Source: Acidobacteriota bacterium | GTDB lineage: Bacteria > Acidobacteriota > Holophagae > Acanthopleuribacterales > Acanthopleuribacteraceae | Direction: 5' to 3' | Length of the DNA stretch: 64,000 nucleotides | NCBI GenBank assembly: GCA_020637335.1 | Contig: JACJWC010000001.1 | Coordinates: 248,001-312,000 of the forward strand | Part shown: piece by piece, positions 25,539-34,270 of the stretch | Position numbering within the stretch: position 1 is the stretch's first letter | Layout of the letters: the number at the start of each line of letters is the position of its first letter | Program-made: the position numbers and the translations under genes | Notes under the pieces: generated by a model | Told to the model about the DNA's origin: nothing | What the model saw: the letters and a program-made list of their open reading frames with translations, nothing else | The model's database searches: none

Positions 25539-27070
25539 CTGCATCGCGAATTGAAGAATTGCGCAAACGAACCAATCAAGCCCTGAAGGGCGGCGGCGAT
25601 GAACGTATTAAAAAGCAGCACCAAGGTGGGAAATTAACCGCCCGTGAGCGCATCGAATTGCTACTCGATCCGGGCAGTTTCCAGGAATTGGATCAATTGG
25701 TCGTTTCACGAGGCGACGCAGAATCTTCCATTGTTGGCGACGGGGTGGTCAGCGGTTACGGCCAGATTGAGGGCCGAACCGTTTATGTGTTTGCGCAGGA
25801 CTTCACCGTTTTTGGTGGATCACTCTCCCTGGCCAACGCCAAAAAAATTGTCAAGATCATGAATTTGGCCATGAAGGTTGGCGCGCCCATCATTTCCCTC
25901 AACGATTCGGGTGGGGCGCGTATTCAGGAAGGCGTCAAGTCGCTGGCTGGCTATGCGGATATCTTTTTATTAAACACTTTGGCCTCCGGAGTGGTACCTC
26001 AGATATCCGCCATCATGGGACCCTGCGCAGGAGGGGCTGTTTATTCTCCTGCCTTAACCGATTTTATTTTTATGGTTCAAAATACCGCTCACATGTTTGT
26101 TACGGGTCCCGAGGTTATCAAAGCCGTTACCCATGAAGAAGTCAGCAAGGAAAAGTTGGGCGGTGCACTGACCCACAATCAGGTGTCGGGCGTCGCGCAT
26201 TTTGCGGCTCAAGACGATACCGCCTGCCTTTCCATGATCCGCGAGTTGGTGGGCTATATCCCGGGCAATAATATGGAAGACCCGCCCAGAAAACCGAACC
26301 AAGACCCCGTCGATCGCCCTTGCGATGCCCTGGCCCAGCTGATCCCCTTGGATTCCAGCCAACCCTACGACATGAAAAAGGTCATTCGCGAAATCGTGGA
26401 CGACCATCATTTCTTCGAAGTTCAAGCCTTGTTTGGGAAATCGATCGTGGTCGGGTTTGCCCGGCTGGGCGGTCGGTCCGTTGGCATTGTGGGCAATCAG
26501 CCGAGTGTATTGGCGGGTGTACTCGATATCGATAGTTCCACCAAGGCCGCCCGGTTTGTGCGCTTCTGTGATGCTTTTAATATCCCTCTGATCACCTTGG
26601 AGGATGTGCCCGGATTTTTACCCGGGACCAAACAAGAATTTGGGGGAATTATTCGTCACGGCGCCAAACTGTTGTTTGCCTTTGCCGAGGCCACCGTGCC
26701 GAAATTGACGGTGATTACCCGCAAAGCGTATGGTGGGGCCTATTGCGTAATGGCCTCCAAACACTTGCGCACCGATTTAAATTTCGCTTTTCCGCATGCT
26801 GAATTGGCCGTAATGGGTTCGGACGGTGCTGTTAATATCCTTTACCGCAAAGAATTGGCTGAAGCGGCCGATCCCGAAACCCTGCGCAACCAATTGGTTG
26901 CGGAATACCAGGAAATCCACAGCTCGCCGTTTATTGCGGCTGAAGAAGGCTACCTGGACGAAATCATTGAACCGCGGGACGTGCGCAAAAAATTGATTCA
27001 AGGGCTGAACATGTTGGCCAATACGCGCGAATCCATGCCGGCCAAAAAACATGGGAATATTCCCCTTTAA
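25535..27070 (+). CDS. Acyl-CoA (propionyl-/methylmalonyl-CoA-type) carboxyltransferase beta subunit
   Basis: Carboxyltransferase of the PccB/MmdA family, 511 residues, moving a carboxyl group between carboxybiotin and an acyl-CoA. Motifs: GGKLTARERIELLLDPGSF, then the two crotonase-like oxyanion regions NDSGGARIQEGV...MGPCAGGAVYSPAL and DVPGFLPGTKQEFGGIIRHGAKLL...KAYGGAYCVM. No biotin carboxylase or biotin carrier gene is adjacent. The ATG has AAAGGAAG upstream and overlaps a possible leader ORF. Whether it works on propionyl-CoA or in a decarboxylase complex cannot be told from this gene alone. Confidence 0.93.
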   Translation: MTASRIEELRKRTNQALKGGGDERIKKQHQGGKLTARERIELLLDPGSFQELDQLVVSRGDAESSIVGDGVVSGYGQIEGRTVYVFAQDFTVFGGSLSLANAKKIVKIMNLAMKVGAPIISLNDSGGARIQEGVKSLAGYADIFLLNTLASGVVPQISAIMGPCAGGAVYSPALTDFIFMVQNTAHMFVTGPEVIKAVTHEEVSKEKLGGALTHNQVSGVAHFAAQDDTACLSMIRELVGYIPGNNMEDPPRKPNQDPVDRPCDALAQLIPLDSSQPYDMKKVIREIVDDHHFFEVQALFGKSIVVGFARLGGRSVGIVGNQPSVLAGVLDIDSSTKAARFVRFCDAFNIPLITLEDVPGFLPGTKQEFGGIIRHGAKLLFAFAEATVPKLTVITRKAYGGAYCVMASKHLRTDLNFAFPHAELAVMGSDGAVNILYRKELAEAADPETLRNQLVAEYQEIHSSPFIAAEEGYLDEIIEPRDVRKKLIQGLNMLANTRESMPAKKHGNIPL

Positions 27071-27082
27071 GCTGGCATAGGC

Positions 27083-29911
27083 ATGTCATGGGGCACGCGC
27101 TGGATCGGGTGGACCACCAGGTTTGAGTGGCGGTCCTTTCTGCAACAGAAGGCACCCCACCTCGCCTTTTTTGGTTTAATTCTGACGGTTGTTTTGGGTT
27201 TGATGAATGTGGTCCACATTCTGACCTATCTCAAACCGACCGATGGCGCGCATTACCAACAAGACGCAGGGCGACTCAAAGTCGTGAGCACGGACTTGAG
27301 TGCGGAGACCAGCCTACAGGTGGGCGACTTTCTCCTCGCCATTGACGATACCGAAATTCGCGATATCCAGGATTATGAAGACTTTATTTATGCCTTGCCC
27401 TTGGGTTCAAAACACCTGTACCAATTGGAACGCAATGGCAGTCGTTATGAGCCGTGGGTGGAAATCCGCGGCATTAAGGAAATCGCGAGCGAATACTATT
27501 TGTTTGCGTTGAGTGGTTTTGGGTTTCTGCTTTTCATTTTCATTATTTGGAATCAAGAAACCCATCCCTACCCCAAACGCAGCTTGGTCTTTGCCTGTTT
27601 TGCGGTATTCCTCGCTTTTGTTTTTCACCACACGCAACGGTTAAGCCCTCTCGATTGGGTTAGTTACTACTTGGACAGCAGCGGACGATTCCTGCTGCCA
27701 TCCGCCTTTCTCTCCTTTAGCTTGTTTTGTTTTCCCGGATTGCGCGATTGGCGTGGGTTTCTACAAGTGCTGCACTGGGCGCCCACTCTGGTTATGGCCG
27801 TCATTGTGTTGTTGCTCTTTCCGCAAAATACGGGTGTTGGGGCCTCCTTTTCAGATGAGGAGTATTACCGCTTGCTTCAGGAGGTTCAACGGGTCTGGGG
27901 CGGTCTGCTGCTCATACTGGCTTTTGTTTTGGCCCTGTTTGGCAAGAAACCGGGTCCGGGTCGCCAATTGGTCTTTGCGCTGGGTTGTTGGTTGCCCTTC
28001 GCCTTGGACCTGTTGCATTTGGAATTTCCCTATGCCTGGGTATGGAGCGCTTTGTTGCCGCTACTCTTCCCCGTTGTCGTTTTGACCCATTTGATTCAGA
28101 AGGACACGCTGCATGTGGAGCAGTTCGGGAAAAAGGGTTTGGTCTATTTCTGTGTGGTTTTGATTCTATTCGTCACCTATTTTGCGTTTATACGGGTCTT
28201 TCAAAGCCTGTTGGGTGGGGCGATCACGCGCGATGGGCAGATCTTTTTGTCCGGATTTGCCATTGTCTTTGCGGCCGTTTCTTACGGTCCTCTGCGCAAC
28301 TTGTTGGAAGAATTATTTAATCGCTTGTTGTACGGCGAACGCTTTCACGCCATGCGCGCTTTGACGGATCTCAGCGGGGTCAATCAGCCGAGTACCGATC
28401 TCAATACGTTCCTCTCCGTGATCCTGCATCGTGTACAGAGTGCTTTTGGCTACGATCATGCCTGGGCTTATGTCGCGGGTGAGAAACAATGGATCTTTCA
28501 TGCGTTGGGTCAGGATAAGCCGGTTTTTGAGTTAGAACAAGATTTGCCTGCCCATGTGATTGCTGCAGATTTCCTCGCCATGCACCAAATCCCCGGACTA
28601 CGGGTCTTTCACAAGGACGAACCCGGCTTGAGTCCGAGCAATTGGTTTTGGCCGTTGCGGGTAGCGGGCAATGTTCGTTGCTTTCTTGTGTTGCCGGGCG
28701 GTCCTCAAGACCAGGAACTCAACCTGGAGGAAAAACAACTTCTGCGCAGTTTGCTCAACCAGTCGGAAATCCTGTTGGAGAATATGGATTTGTACCGGTC
28801 GCTCGAATTGAAAGCCCAGAGTTTCAGTCAGCTGAAGGAATTTAATGAGAACATTATTGAATCCTCCAAGTTGGGCATGTTGGCTACCGATGAAATGGAT
28901 TGCGGTGTTTCGTGCAATGCGGCCTTTTGCGAAATTGTCGGCAAGAACAAGGACTACGTTATCGGCAAACCCTTTGGCGATTTGTTGGTCTGTGTGGAAA
29001 TCCAAAATGAGCGTTTGGCCAAAAGCGGACATGCGGTTGAGGGCTATTACCGCAATTTGCGCCAGGAGCGGGTCTTATTGGATATCCTGAAAACCCCGCT
29101 AAAAACCAAGGATAATGAGATTTTTGGCAACTTGTATTTAGTCGAAGACATCAGTGAAAAACGCAAACTGCAGGACCAGTTGATGCAGCAGGAGAAACTG
29201 GCTTCGATCGGCCTTCTCGCTGCGGGCGTGGCTCATGAAATCAACACGCCTCTTACGGGGATTGCCTCATATAGCCAGCTGCTGCAAAACGAACCGGACT
29301 TGGGCATCGAAAGCAAGGAATTGGTCAAGCTCATTCAGGAACAGAGTCATCGTGCCGCCAATATCGTGAAGGAACTGCTCAATTTTTCGCGCAAGGAAAA
29401 TTTGCCCAAAGGTCCGGTTGATCCCGCCCATGTTCTGCGCCAGACCTTAAGTTTTTTAGGTCACCGACTGCAAAAAAAGTCGCTTCAATTGGATTTCCAG
29501 GAACCTGCTGAAACGTATTGGATTATGGCCTTCAGCAATCAAATTCAACAGGTATTTATCAATATTATTGTCAATGCACTGGATGCGATGGACGACGGTG
29601 GATCACTGCGGATTCGCCTGGAACCCAGCACGGATGAAATTCGTATCTCCTTTTTGGATTCGGGTCATGGGATGGACGAGGAAACCCGCACCAAAATTTT
29701 CGATCCTTTTTTTACAACCAAAGAGGTGGGAAAGGGCACGGGCTTGGGATTAAGCGTGGTATATAACATTATGCGGGACCACAATGCACGTATTGAGGTG
29801 TCCAGCGCTCCCCAACAGGGAACGCAGGTGGATTTGGTTTTTCCCCGTGTGGACCCGGCCTCCATGCCGGAACTAAAAAAATATTTTGGAAATGAGATGA
29901 CCGACGCATGA
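27083..29911 (+). CDS. Membrane histidine kinase with PDZ, multi-TM, GAF-like and PAS domains
   Basis: Sensor kinase of 942 residues. A first membrane helix (about 25-48) is followed by a PDZ-like domain (about 60-130; LQVGDFLLAIDDTEI) that would be periplasmic. Several more helices follow (about 140-400), then a GAF-like region (about 430-600), a PAS domain (about 610-695), HisKA with phosphorylated H718 (AAGVAHEINTPLTG) and an ATPase domain with N box (NIIVNALDAM), G1 (DSGHGM) and DPFFTTKEVGKGTGLGL. Its stop overlaps the start of the NtrC-type regulator as ATGA, so they are a cognate pair. The signal sensed is unknown; the PDZ domain suggests recognition of peptide or protein C-termini. Confidence 0.9.
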   Translation: MSWGTRWIGWTTRFEWRSFLQQKAPHLAFFGLILTVVLGLMNVVHILTYLKPTDGAHYQQDAGRLKVVSTDLSAETSLQVGDFLLAIDDTEIRDIQDYEDFIYALPLGSKHLYQLERNGSRYEPWVEIRGIKEIASEYYLFALSGFGFLLFIFIIWNQETHPYPKRSLVFACFAVFLAFVFHHTQRLSPLDWVSYYLDSSGRFLLPSAFLSFSLFCFPGLRDWRGFLQVLHWAPTLVMAVIVLLLFPQNTGVGASFSDEEYYRLLQEVQRVWGGLLLILAFVLALFGKKPGPGRQLVFALGCWLPFALDLLHLEFPYAWVWSALLPLLFPVVVLTHLIQKDTLHVEQFGKKGLVYFCVVLILFVTYFAFIRVFQSLLGGAITRDGQIFLSGFAIVFAAVSYGPLRNLLEELFNRLLYGERFHAMRALTDLSGVNQPSTDLNTFLSVILHRVQSAFGYDHAWAYVAGEKQWIFHALGQDKPVFELEQDLPAHVIAADFLAMHQIPGLRVFHKDEPGLSPSNWFWPLRVAGNVRCFLVLPGGPQDQELNLEEKQLLRSLLNQSEILLENMDLYRSLELKAQSFSQLKEFNENIIESSKLGMLATDEMDCGVSCNAAFCEIVGKNKDYVIGKPFGDLLVCVEIQNERLAKSGHAVEGYYRNLRQERVLLDILKTPLKTKDNEIFGNLYLVEDISEKRKLQDQLMQQEKLASIGLLAAGVAHEINTPLTGIASYSQLLQNEPDLGIESKELVKLIQEQSHRAANIVKELLNFSRKENLPKGPVDPAHVLRQTLSFLGHRLQKKSLQLDFQEPAETYWIMAFSNQIQQVFINIIVNALDAMDDGGSLRIRLEPSTDEIRISFLDSGHGMDEETRTKIFDPFFTTKEVGKGTGLGLSVVYNIMRDHNARIEVSSAPQQGTQVDLVFPRVDPASMPELKKYFGNEMTDA

Positions 29912-31290
29912 TGGATGGATCCGCAGCCAAAATCCTGATTATCGAAGACGAAAAAGTAGTTCAGGATATTTTTCGCAGGCTTTTTCGCAGTACGTCCTAT
30001 CAGTTGACGTTTTTTGATCGGGGCGATGTCGGTTGTCTTGAGTTTGAGAAAAATCCTTCTTTTGATCTGGTCATAACGGATTTAATGTTGCCAGGCCTTT
30101 CCGGCATGGATGTGCTGAAACGCATTCGCAGCTTATCTGCAGAAACGCCTGTAATCATGGTTACCGCCTATGCTTCGGTAGATTCGGCCGTTGAGGCCAT
30201 GAAGTACGGGGCATTTGATTACATCTCAAAACCCTTTAATAACGACGAAGTTTTGATGGTGGTCAACAAGGCGTTAGACCGCTTGCGATTGGTTGAGGAA
30301 AACCGCAGTTTACGCAAAGCGCTAAACAAAAAATACGGCTTTGAAAACATTATTGGTCATTCCACGGCCATGCAGGAAGTGTTTGACTTGATCCACCAAG
30401 CGGCGCCCAGTAACGCCACCATTTTGTTGCGTGGTGAAAGTGGCACCGGGAAAGAGCTTGTGGCACGCGCTATTCATCACAACAGCGCAAGAAAAAACCG
30501 CTCTTTTGTGACCATTAATGCCGGCGCCATTCCCGAACAATTGTTGGAAAGCCATTTGTTTGGTCACATAAAAGGGTCCTTCACGGGTGCCTTGACCGAC
30601 AAAAAGGGCATGTTCGAGATCGCCGATGGCGGAACGCTTTTCCTGGATGAAATTGGCAATATTTCCATGGAATTACAGGCCAAAATGTTGCGTGTCATTC
30701 AGGAAAAAGAGATCATGGCGGTCGGTGCCACGCATTACAACAAAATCGACGTGCGTCTCATTTGCGCGACCAATGCCGACCTGGAAAAAATGGTGAGTGA
30801 AAATAAGTTCCGGGAAGATTTGTATTACCGGCTCAACGTCATCGAGATTCGATTGCCGCCGCTGCGTGAACGCATGGGCGATCTACCGTTGCTGGTTGAC
30901 CATTTCCTGCGCAAATTTGAAGCGGCCAATCAGAAAAAAATAGAGGTGGTCGAGCCTTCTTTTATGGAGATTCTGGAGTTATATGCTTGGCCGGGCAATA
31001 TTCGTGAGCTAGAGAACTTGATCGAACGGGTTGTGGTCCTCTCGCGCGATGGAACCATCGATAAAGGCCTGCTCCCCCCGAATTTTATTAAAAAAGCTCA
31101 GGGTGAGAATGTGTTTGTACCCAGTCTGGATTTCAGTATGAGTTTACCCCAGCAGGTGCAAGCGCTTGAACGGGCTTTGATTCAAAAAGCACTCAAAGCA
31201 GCCGAAGGGGTTCAAAAACACGCTGCAGAGCTTCTCGGTCTCAAAACAACCACGCTCAATGAAATGCTTAAACGCCACAAAATGCGCTAA
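29908..31290 (+). CDS. NtrC-family sigma-54-dependent response regulator
   Basis: Response regulator of 460 residues: receiver domain (acidic pair E13/D14, phosphoacceptor D58 in ITDLMLPG, conserved SKPF lysine), AAA+ domain (Walker A GESGTGKE, the sigma-54 contact loop as GSFTGA, DEIGNI Walker B) and a C-terminal Fis-type HTH (AAELLGLKTTTLNEML). GSFTGA has Ser where the consensus GAFTGA has Ala, a known natural variant. It is translationally coupled to the upstream histidine kinase. It could drive the sigma-54-type promoters elsewhere in the window, but that link is inference. Confidence 0.95.
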   Translation: MMDGSAAKILIIEDEKVVQDIFRRLFRSTSYQLTFFDRGDVGCLEFEKNPSFDLVITDLMLPGLSGMDVLKRIRSLSAETPVIMVTAYASVDSAVEAMKYGAFDYISKPFNNDEVLMVVNKALDRLRLVEENRSLRKALNKKYGFENIIGHSTAMQEVFDLIHQAAPSNATILLRGESGTGKELVARAIHHNSARKNRSFVTINAGAIPEQLLESHLFGHIKGSFTGALTDKKGMFEIADGGTLFLDEIGNISMELQAKMLRVIQEKEIMAVGATHYNKIDVRLICATNADLEKMVSENKFREDLYYRLNVIEIRLPPLRERMGDLPLLVDHFLRKFEAANQKKIEVVEPSFMEILELYAWPGNIRELENLIERVVVLSRDGTIDKGLLPPNFIKKAQGENVFVPSLDFSMSLPQQVQALERALIQKALKAAEGVQKHAAELLGLKTTTLNEMLKRHKMR

Positions 31291-31292
31291 GG

Positions 31293-31682
31293 CTAGAACT
31301 GGATTAGCCGGACCTCTTTGTGCACGGTTAGGTGGATGGGATATTTGGCAACAAATAAGTTAAGCTCTTGAGTGTATTCGGTGTCTATGTAAATCCACGA
31401 AATGTTGTTCTGATCCTGTTTTTTTTCGACTTTTAGGTTATCTTGGGTTATTGGCAACCCCTTTCTTTTTGCATACTCCAAGAGGTCGTTTGCGACATCC
31501 CGATCGCTTCTACGATGGGCGCCCGTCGCTAATTCCTGGCATTTTTCCTCAAATTCTTTGCGGCCCTCTTGGATGGGGTACCATTGCAGGAAAGCCGCTA
31601 TAAAAACGCCTAAAACAAGGACCGCAAATAAGCACCCAAAAATATTCTGTGTTTTTTTCTCTTCCGCGCCCCAACGTCCCAT
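31293..31682 (-). CDS. Small membrane-anchored protein, DUF4845-like in layout
   Basis: Protein of 129 residues with one N-terminal helix (about 14-33, IFGCLFAVLVLGVFIAAFLQW). An extracytoplasmic domain follows, ending in two beta strands (SWIYIDTEYTQELNLF, then YPIHLTVHKEVRL). The layout recalls DUF4845 proteins, but I cannot confirm membership. The ATG has GGAGG upstream and an extended -10 promoter. It converges on the response-regulator gene, separated by only 2 bp. Confidence 0.7.
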   Translation of the reverse strand: MGRWGAEEKKTQNIFGCLFAVLVLGVFIAAFLQWYPIQEGRKEFEEKCQELATGAHRRSDRDVANDLLEYAKRKGLPITQDNLKVEKKQDQNNISWIYIDTEYTQELNLFVAKYPIHLTVHKEVRLIQF

Positions 31683-31710
31683 CTCGACCTCCAGCGTTTA
31701 ACTTACCTGT

Positions 31711-31719
31711 ATTATAGCA
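31711..31719 (-). promoter_or_regulatory. Extended -10 promoter for the small membrane protein gene
   Basis: TGCTATAAT on the minus strand, a full TGn plus perfect -10, about 22 bp upstream of the predicted transcription start to ATG interval; no matching -35 is evident. Confidence 0.5.
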
Positions 31720-31771
31720 GCTGCCTGGCTCAAAGATCATCAAAGAAAATTGCCGAGGTTAGGTTTAGTAA

Positions 31772-32506
31772 ATGCGTGATGTGATTTTGGTTTCCGATGC
31801 ACACGTCCATCCTGGGTTTGGAAATGTTAAACCCTTCTTTTCCATGTTAGAAGGCCTTGCCCAACGCGATTGCGATGTGTTCTTTTTGGGCGATATCTTT
31901 GAATTATGGATTGGGATTAAACGTTACGAAAAGTCCTACCATCATCAATTCCTAGAATGGTGCAGAGCAGAAAAGGCCAGAAGACAGTTGGGTTTTATCG
32001 AAGGCAACCATGAATTTTTTGTTGTGGAACGTCATCGTTCGGCCTTTAGCTGGTCAGATTGTGCGCGTTATGTCGATGCATCACGCGACCTGTGTCTGGT
32101 GCATGGTGATTTGGTAAATCCTGAGGATCGGGCTTATTTGCGCTTTCGGCGGTTGACCAAAAACCCGCTGATGCGCGAGTTGGTTCGATTCCTGCCGTTT
32201 GGACCCCGGTTGGCTGACAGGCTCAAAAAAAAGCTCAAAACAACCAACCAATCCTTTCGGATCCACTTTCCGGAGTCGCATATCCTGAACGCACTTCAAC
32301 AGTGCGCTCAGTCTGCTTTAATCATGGGCCACTTTCATCGGCCCTTTTCCCGGAATCAAGACGGAGGCCAGGTTTGGGTGGCACCAGCATGGTTGGACGG
32401 CGGGCTCGTCACCCGAATTTCCGTAATGCAAGGTAAGACGACGTTTGTAAGCGGGCCATGGGCGCAAATTCTGGCTTCGTTGCCGCTTTTACCGGATGGA
32501 CCGTAG
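31772..32506 (+). CDS. lpxH: UDP-2,3-diacylglucosamine hydrolase (LpxH-type)
   Basis: Calcineurin-like metallophosphoesterase removing UMP from UDP-diacylglucosamine in lipid A synthesis, a peripheral inner-membrane enzyme. Metal ligands are visible in order: SDAHVHPG (D9, H11), FFLGDIFELWIG, EGNHEF, CLVHGD and MGHFHRP. The GDIFELWIG segment is typical of LpxH; most relatives have GNRDF where this has GNHEF. At 244 residues the size fits. It supports an outer membrane with lipid A. A related phosphoesterase role cannot be fully excluded. Confidence 0.85.
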   Translation: MRDVILVSDAHVHPGFGNVKPFFSMLEGLAQRDCDVFFLGDIFELWIGIKRYEKSYHHQFLEWCRAEKARRQLGFIEGNHEFFVVERHRSAFSWSDCARYVDASRDLCLVHGDLVNPEDRAYLRFRRLTKNPLMRELVRFLPFGPRLADRLKKKLKTTNQSFRIHFPESHILNALQQCAQSALIMGHFHRPFSRNQDGGQVWVAPAWLDGGLVTRISVMQGKTTFVSGPWAQILASLPLLPDGP

Positions 32507-32569
32507 GTTCGTTTTGACTGTGTCAAATTGGCAGCTAACCCAATCCAAAACGGCCAAGATCCTCCCGAT

Positions 32570-32599
32570 TTGGTTTGACTTTTGCCTGATCGCTATGAT
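32570..32599 (+). promoter_or_regulatory. Possible promoter of the ATP synthase operon
   Basis: TTGGTT, 18 bp, TATGAT, in the 161-bp gap before the first atp gene. A TTGACT at 32575 is closer to -35 consensus but only 13 bp from the -10. A dyad TTTGAC-TGT-GTCAAA is at 32513-32527. Weak evidence. Confidence 0.35.
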
Positions 32600-32667
32600 A
32601 TTTTGCAATGCGTTTTGGGCGTATTGCCCACTTTTCTTACCATTTTGAAGCAGTGCCGGGGAGTTCA

Positions 32668-33126
32668 ATGGAAGAACTATTAGAAACCTTGCCCGGACCC
32701 ATGAAGCTTGACAGCTCCATTGTGGTCATTGGTATCCTCTTTTTAGTACTCCTTGTCATTTTGAACAAGTTGATCTACCAACCGTTGACTGCCGTTTTGG
32801 AAGAGCGGAAGCGCCGGATCGATGAAGGCGACCATGCGCGTCGGTCCTCGATGAAAACGGTAGAAGATAGTTTGGCGACCTACCAGAGCCGTTTGGTTGA
32901 AGCGCGAAAATCGGCTCAACTTAAACGTGCCAAAATTTTGAAGGAGTCCGAAATGGTTCGTGAGGAAATGCTCTCATCAGCTCGTGAACAGGCTTTTGCC
33001 CTGGTTCAGGCTGCCGTGACGGAAATTGACAGTCAAGTGAATCAGGCGAAAGAGAGCCTGAAAGCAGAATCGGAATCCATTTCCAAACAAATCGTCGCCT
33101 CCTTGTTAGCTCGGGTCAACGCCTGA
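32668..33126 (+). CDS. atpF: ATP synthase F0 subunit b' (first b-type subunit)
   Basis: Peripheral stalk subunit of the F-type ATP synthase. One membrane helix (about residues 15-35; SIVVIGILFLVLLVILNKLIY) is followed by a long charged helix typical of b subunits (TAVLEERKRRIDEGDHARR). The ATG at 32668 has GGGGAG 6 bp upstream and is preferred over the in-frame ATG at 32608, giving 152 residues. It is first in the order b'-b-delta-alpha-gamma-beta-epsilon. With a second b-type gene next, the stalk is probably a b/b' heterodimer, as in phototrophs and several other phyla. Confidence 0.82.
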   Translation: MEELLETLPGPMKLDSSIVVIGILFLVLLVILNKLIYQPLTAVLEERKRRIDEGDHARRSSMKTVEDSLATYQSRLVEARKSAQLKRAKILKESEMVREEMLSSAREQAFALVQAAVTEIDSQVNQAKESLKAESESISKQIVASLLARVNA

Positions 33127-33155
33127 TCCAAACCGGAAATTCATAAGGCTATTTC

Positions 33156-33728
33156 ATGAACAAATTCAGATTATTATTCCTCTGCTTTGTCTGCGTTCTG
33201 CCTGTGCTGGCCTCGGGTGGCGAGGCAGGTGAAGCCGCGCATCACGGTATCGAATGGATGAAACTGTTACAACAAGCCTTTAATACGGTTTTGTTTTTTG
33301 GCCTCATCTTTTACCTGATTCGCAAACCGGCTGCTGAGTTCTTTTCGGGTCGTTTGCGCCACATTAAGGAATCGCTGGAGATGGCGGAAAAAAGTCGCCA
33401 GGAAGCCAAGTCGCGCTTGGCCGAAATCGAATCCAAGATGCAGAATTTAGAATCGGAACTCAAACAAATTGAGGAGCAAGCCCACCTGGATGCAGAGCGT
33501 GAAAAAGAGCGCATTCAGGAAGCGGCTCAGAAAGACGTGGAACGCATTCTTCAACAAGCGCGCGAGGAAGTGGAATTCCGCAAACGCCGCGCCATTACGG
33601 AGTTGAAACAGTTTGCTGTCGAGTTGAGTTTCCAGCATGCTGAAGCCGATTTGCAAAAGCAGCTGGATGCCGGCACGCGCCAGCGTTTACGTGAGGACTT
33701 TGTTCACAGCATGGAGGCCAAACTATGA
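33156..33728 (+). CDS. atpF: ATP synthase F0 subunit b
   Basis: Second b-type stalk subunit, 190 residues. It begins with what looks like a signal peptide or extra helix (MNKFRLLFLCFVCVLPVLASG), then the membrane helix (NTVLFFGLIFYLIRKPAAEFF) and a long coiled-coil-like charged helix (about 60-170). Signal-bearing b subunits occur in several lineages. Its stop overlaps the atpH start as ATGA. It starts 30 bp after the b' gene. Confidence 0.88.
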   Translation: MNKFRLLFLCFVCVLPVLASGGEAGEAAHHGIEWMKLLQQAFNTVLFFGLIFYLIRKPAAEFFSGRLRHIKESLEMAEKSRQEAKSRLAEIESKMQNLESELKQIEEQAHLDAEREKERIQEAAQKDVERILQQAREEVEFRKRRAITELKQFAVELSFQHAEADLQKQLDAGTRQRLREDFVHSMEAKL

Positions 33729-34264
33729 GCCAGGTAGTCGGCTTGCGTTATGCCAAAGCCCTGGTAAACGAGGCCTATAATCAAAAAAATGGAACCGAAA
33801 TTATCGATTCCTTTTTGACCCTTGTCGAGCAGATTGAAGCCAACGAAAAGTTAGATGTTCTGTTGCGCAACGTGACCGTGCGGGCCAACCAGAAGCTGAG
33901 CGTCCTTCAGCCCATCATGGCAGCGTTGGCTGCACCTCAGTTGGTGAACAATTTCATTTCGGTTTTGGCTCAAAACGGACGGTTTTCGGCGTTGGCTAGT
34001 ATCGCCAAAGCCGTGCGTAACCTGCGCGATCAGCGCGAGGGTGTTCAGGAAGTAACCTTGACTGGCGCTGATGCTTTTAAGGACGCTGAGCAGGTCTCTG
34101 TTCAGGAAAAATTTGCAAAAGCTTTGGGCCGAAAAGTTCGCTTGAAGGTCCAAGTGGACCCTGCCCTGCTTGGCGGTCTCAAAGCCCAATTGGGCAGTAC
34201 AGTTTTTGACGGAAGTTTAAGCGGACGCATGCATCGGATGCGTACCGAGCTGATGAAGGAGTAG
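33725..34264 (+). CDS. atpH: ATP synthase F1 subunit delta
   Basis: Connects the peripheral stalk to the F1 head; 179 residues. It starts RYAKALVNEAYNQ, as delta subunits do. The C-terminal signature region is present: KFAKALGRKVRLKVQVDPALLGGLKAQLGSTVFDGSLSGRM. Position between b and alpha and an overlapping start support the call. Confidence 0.95.
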   Translation: MSQVVGLRYAKALVNEAYNQKNGTEIIDSFLTLVEQIEANEKLDVLLRNVTVRANQKLSVLQPIMAALAAPQLVNNFISVLAQNGRFSALASIAKAVRNLRDQREGVQEVTLTGADAFKDAEQVSVQEKFAKALGRKVRLKVQVDPALLGGLKAQLGSTVFDGSLSGRMHRMRTELMKE

Positions 34265-34270
34265 AAGCAC

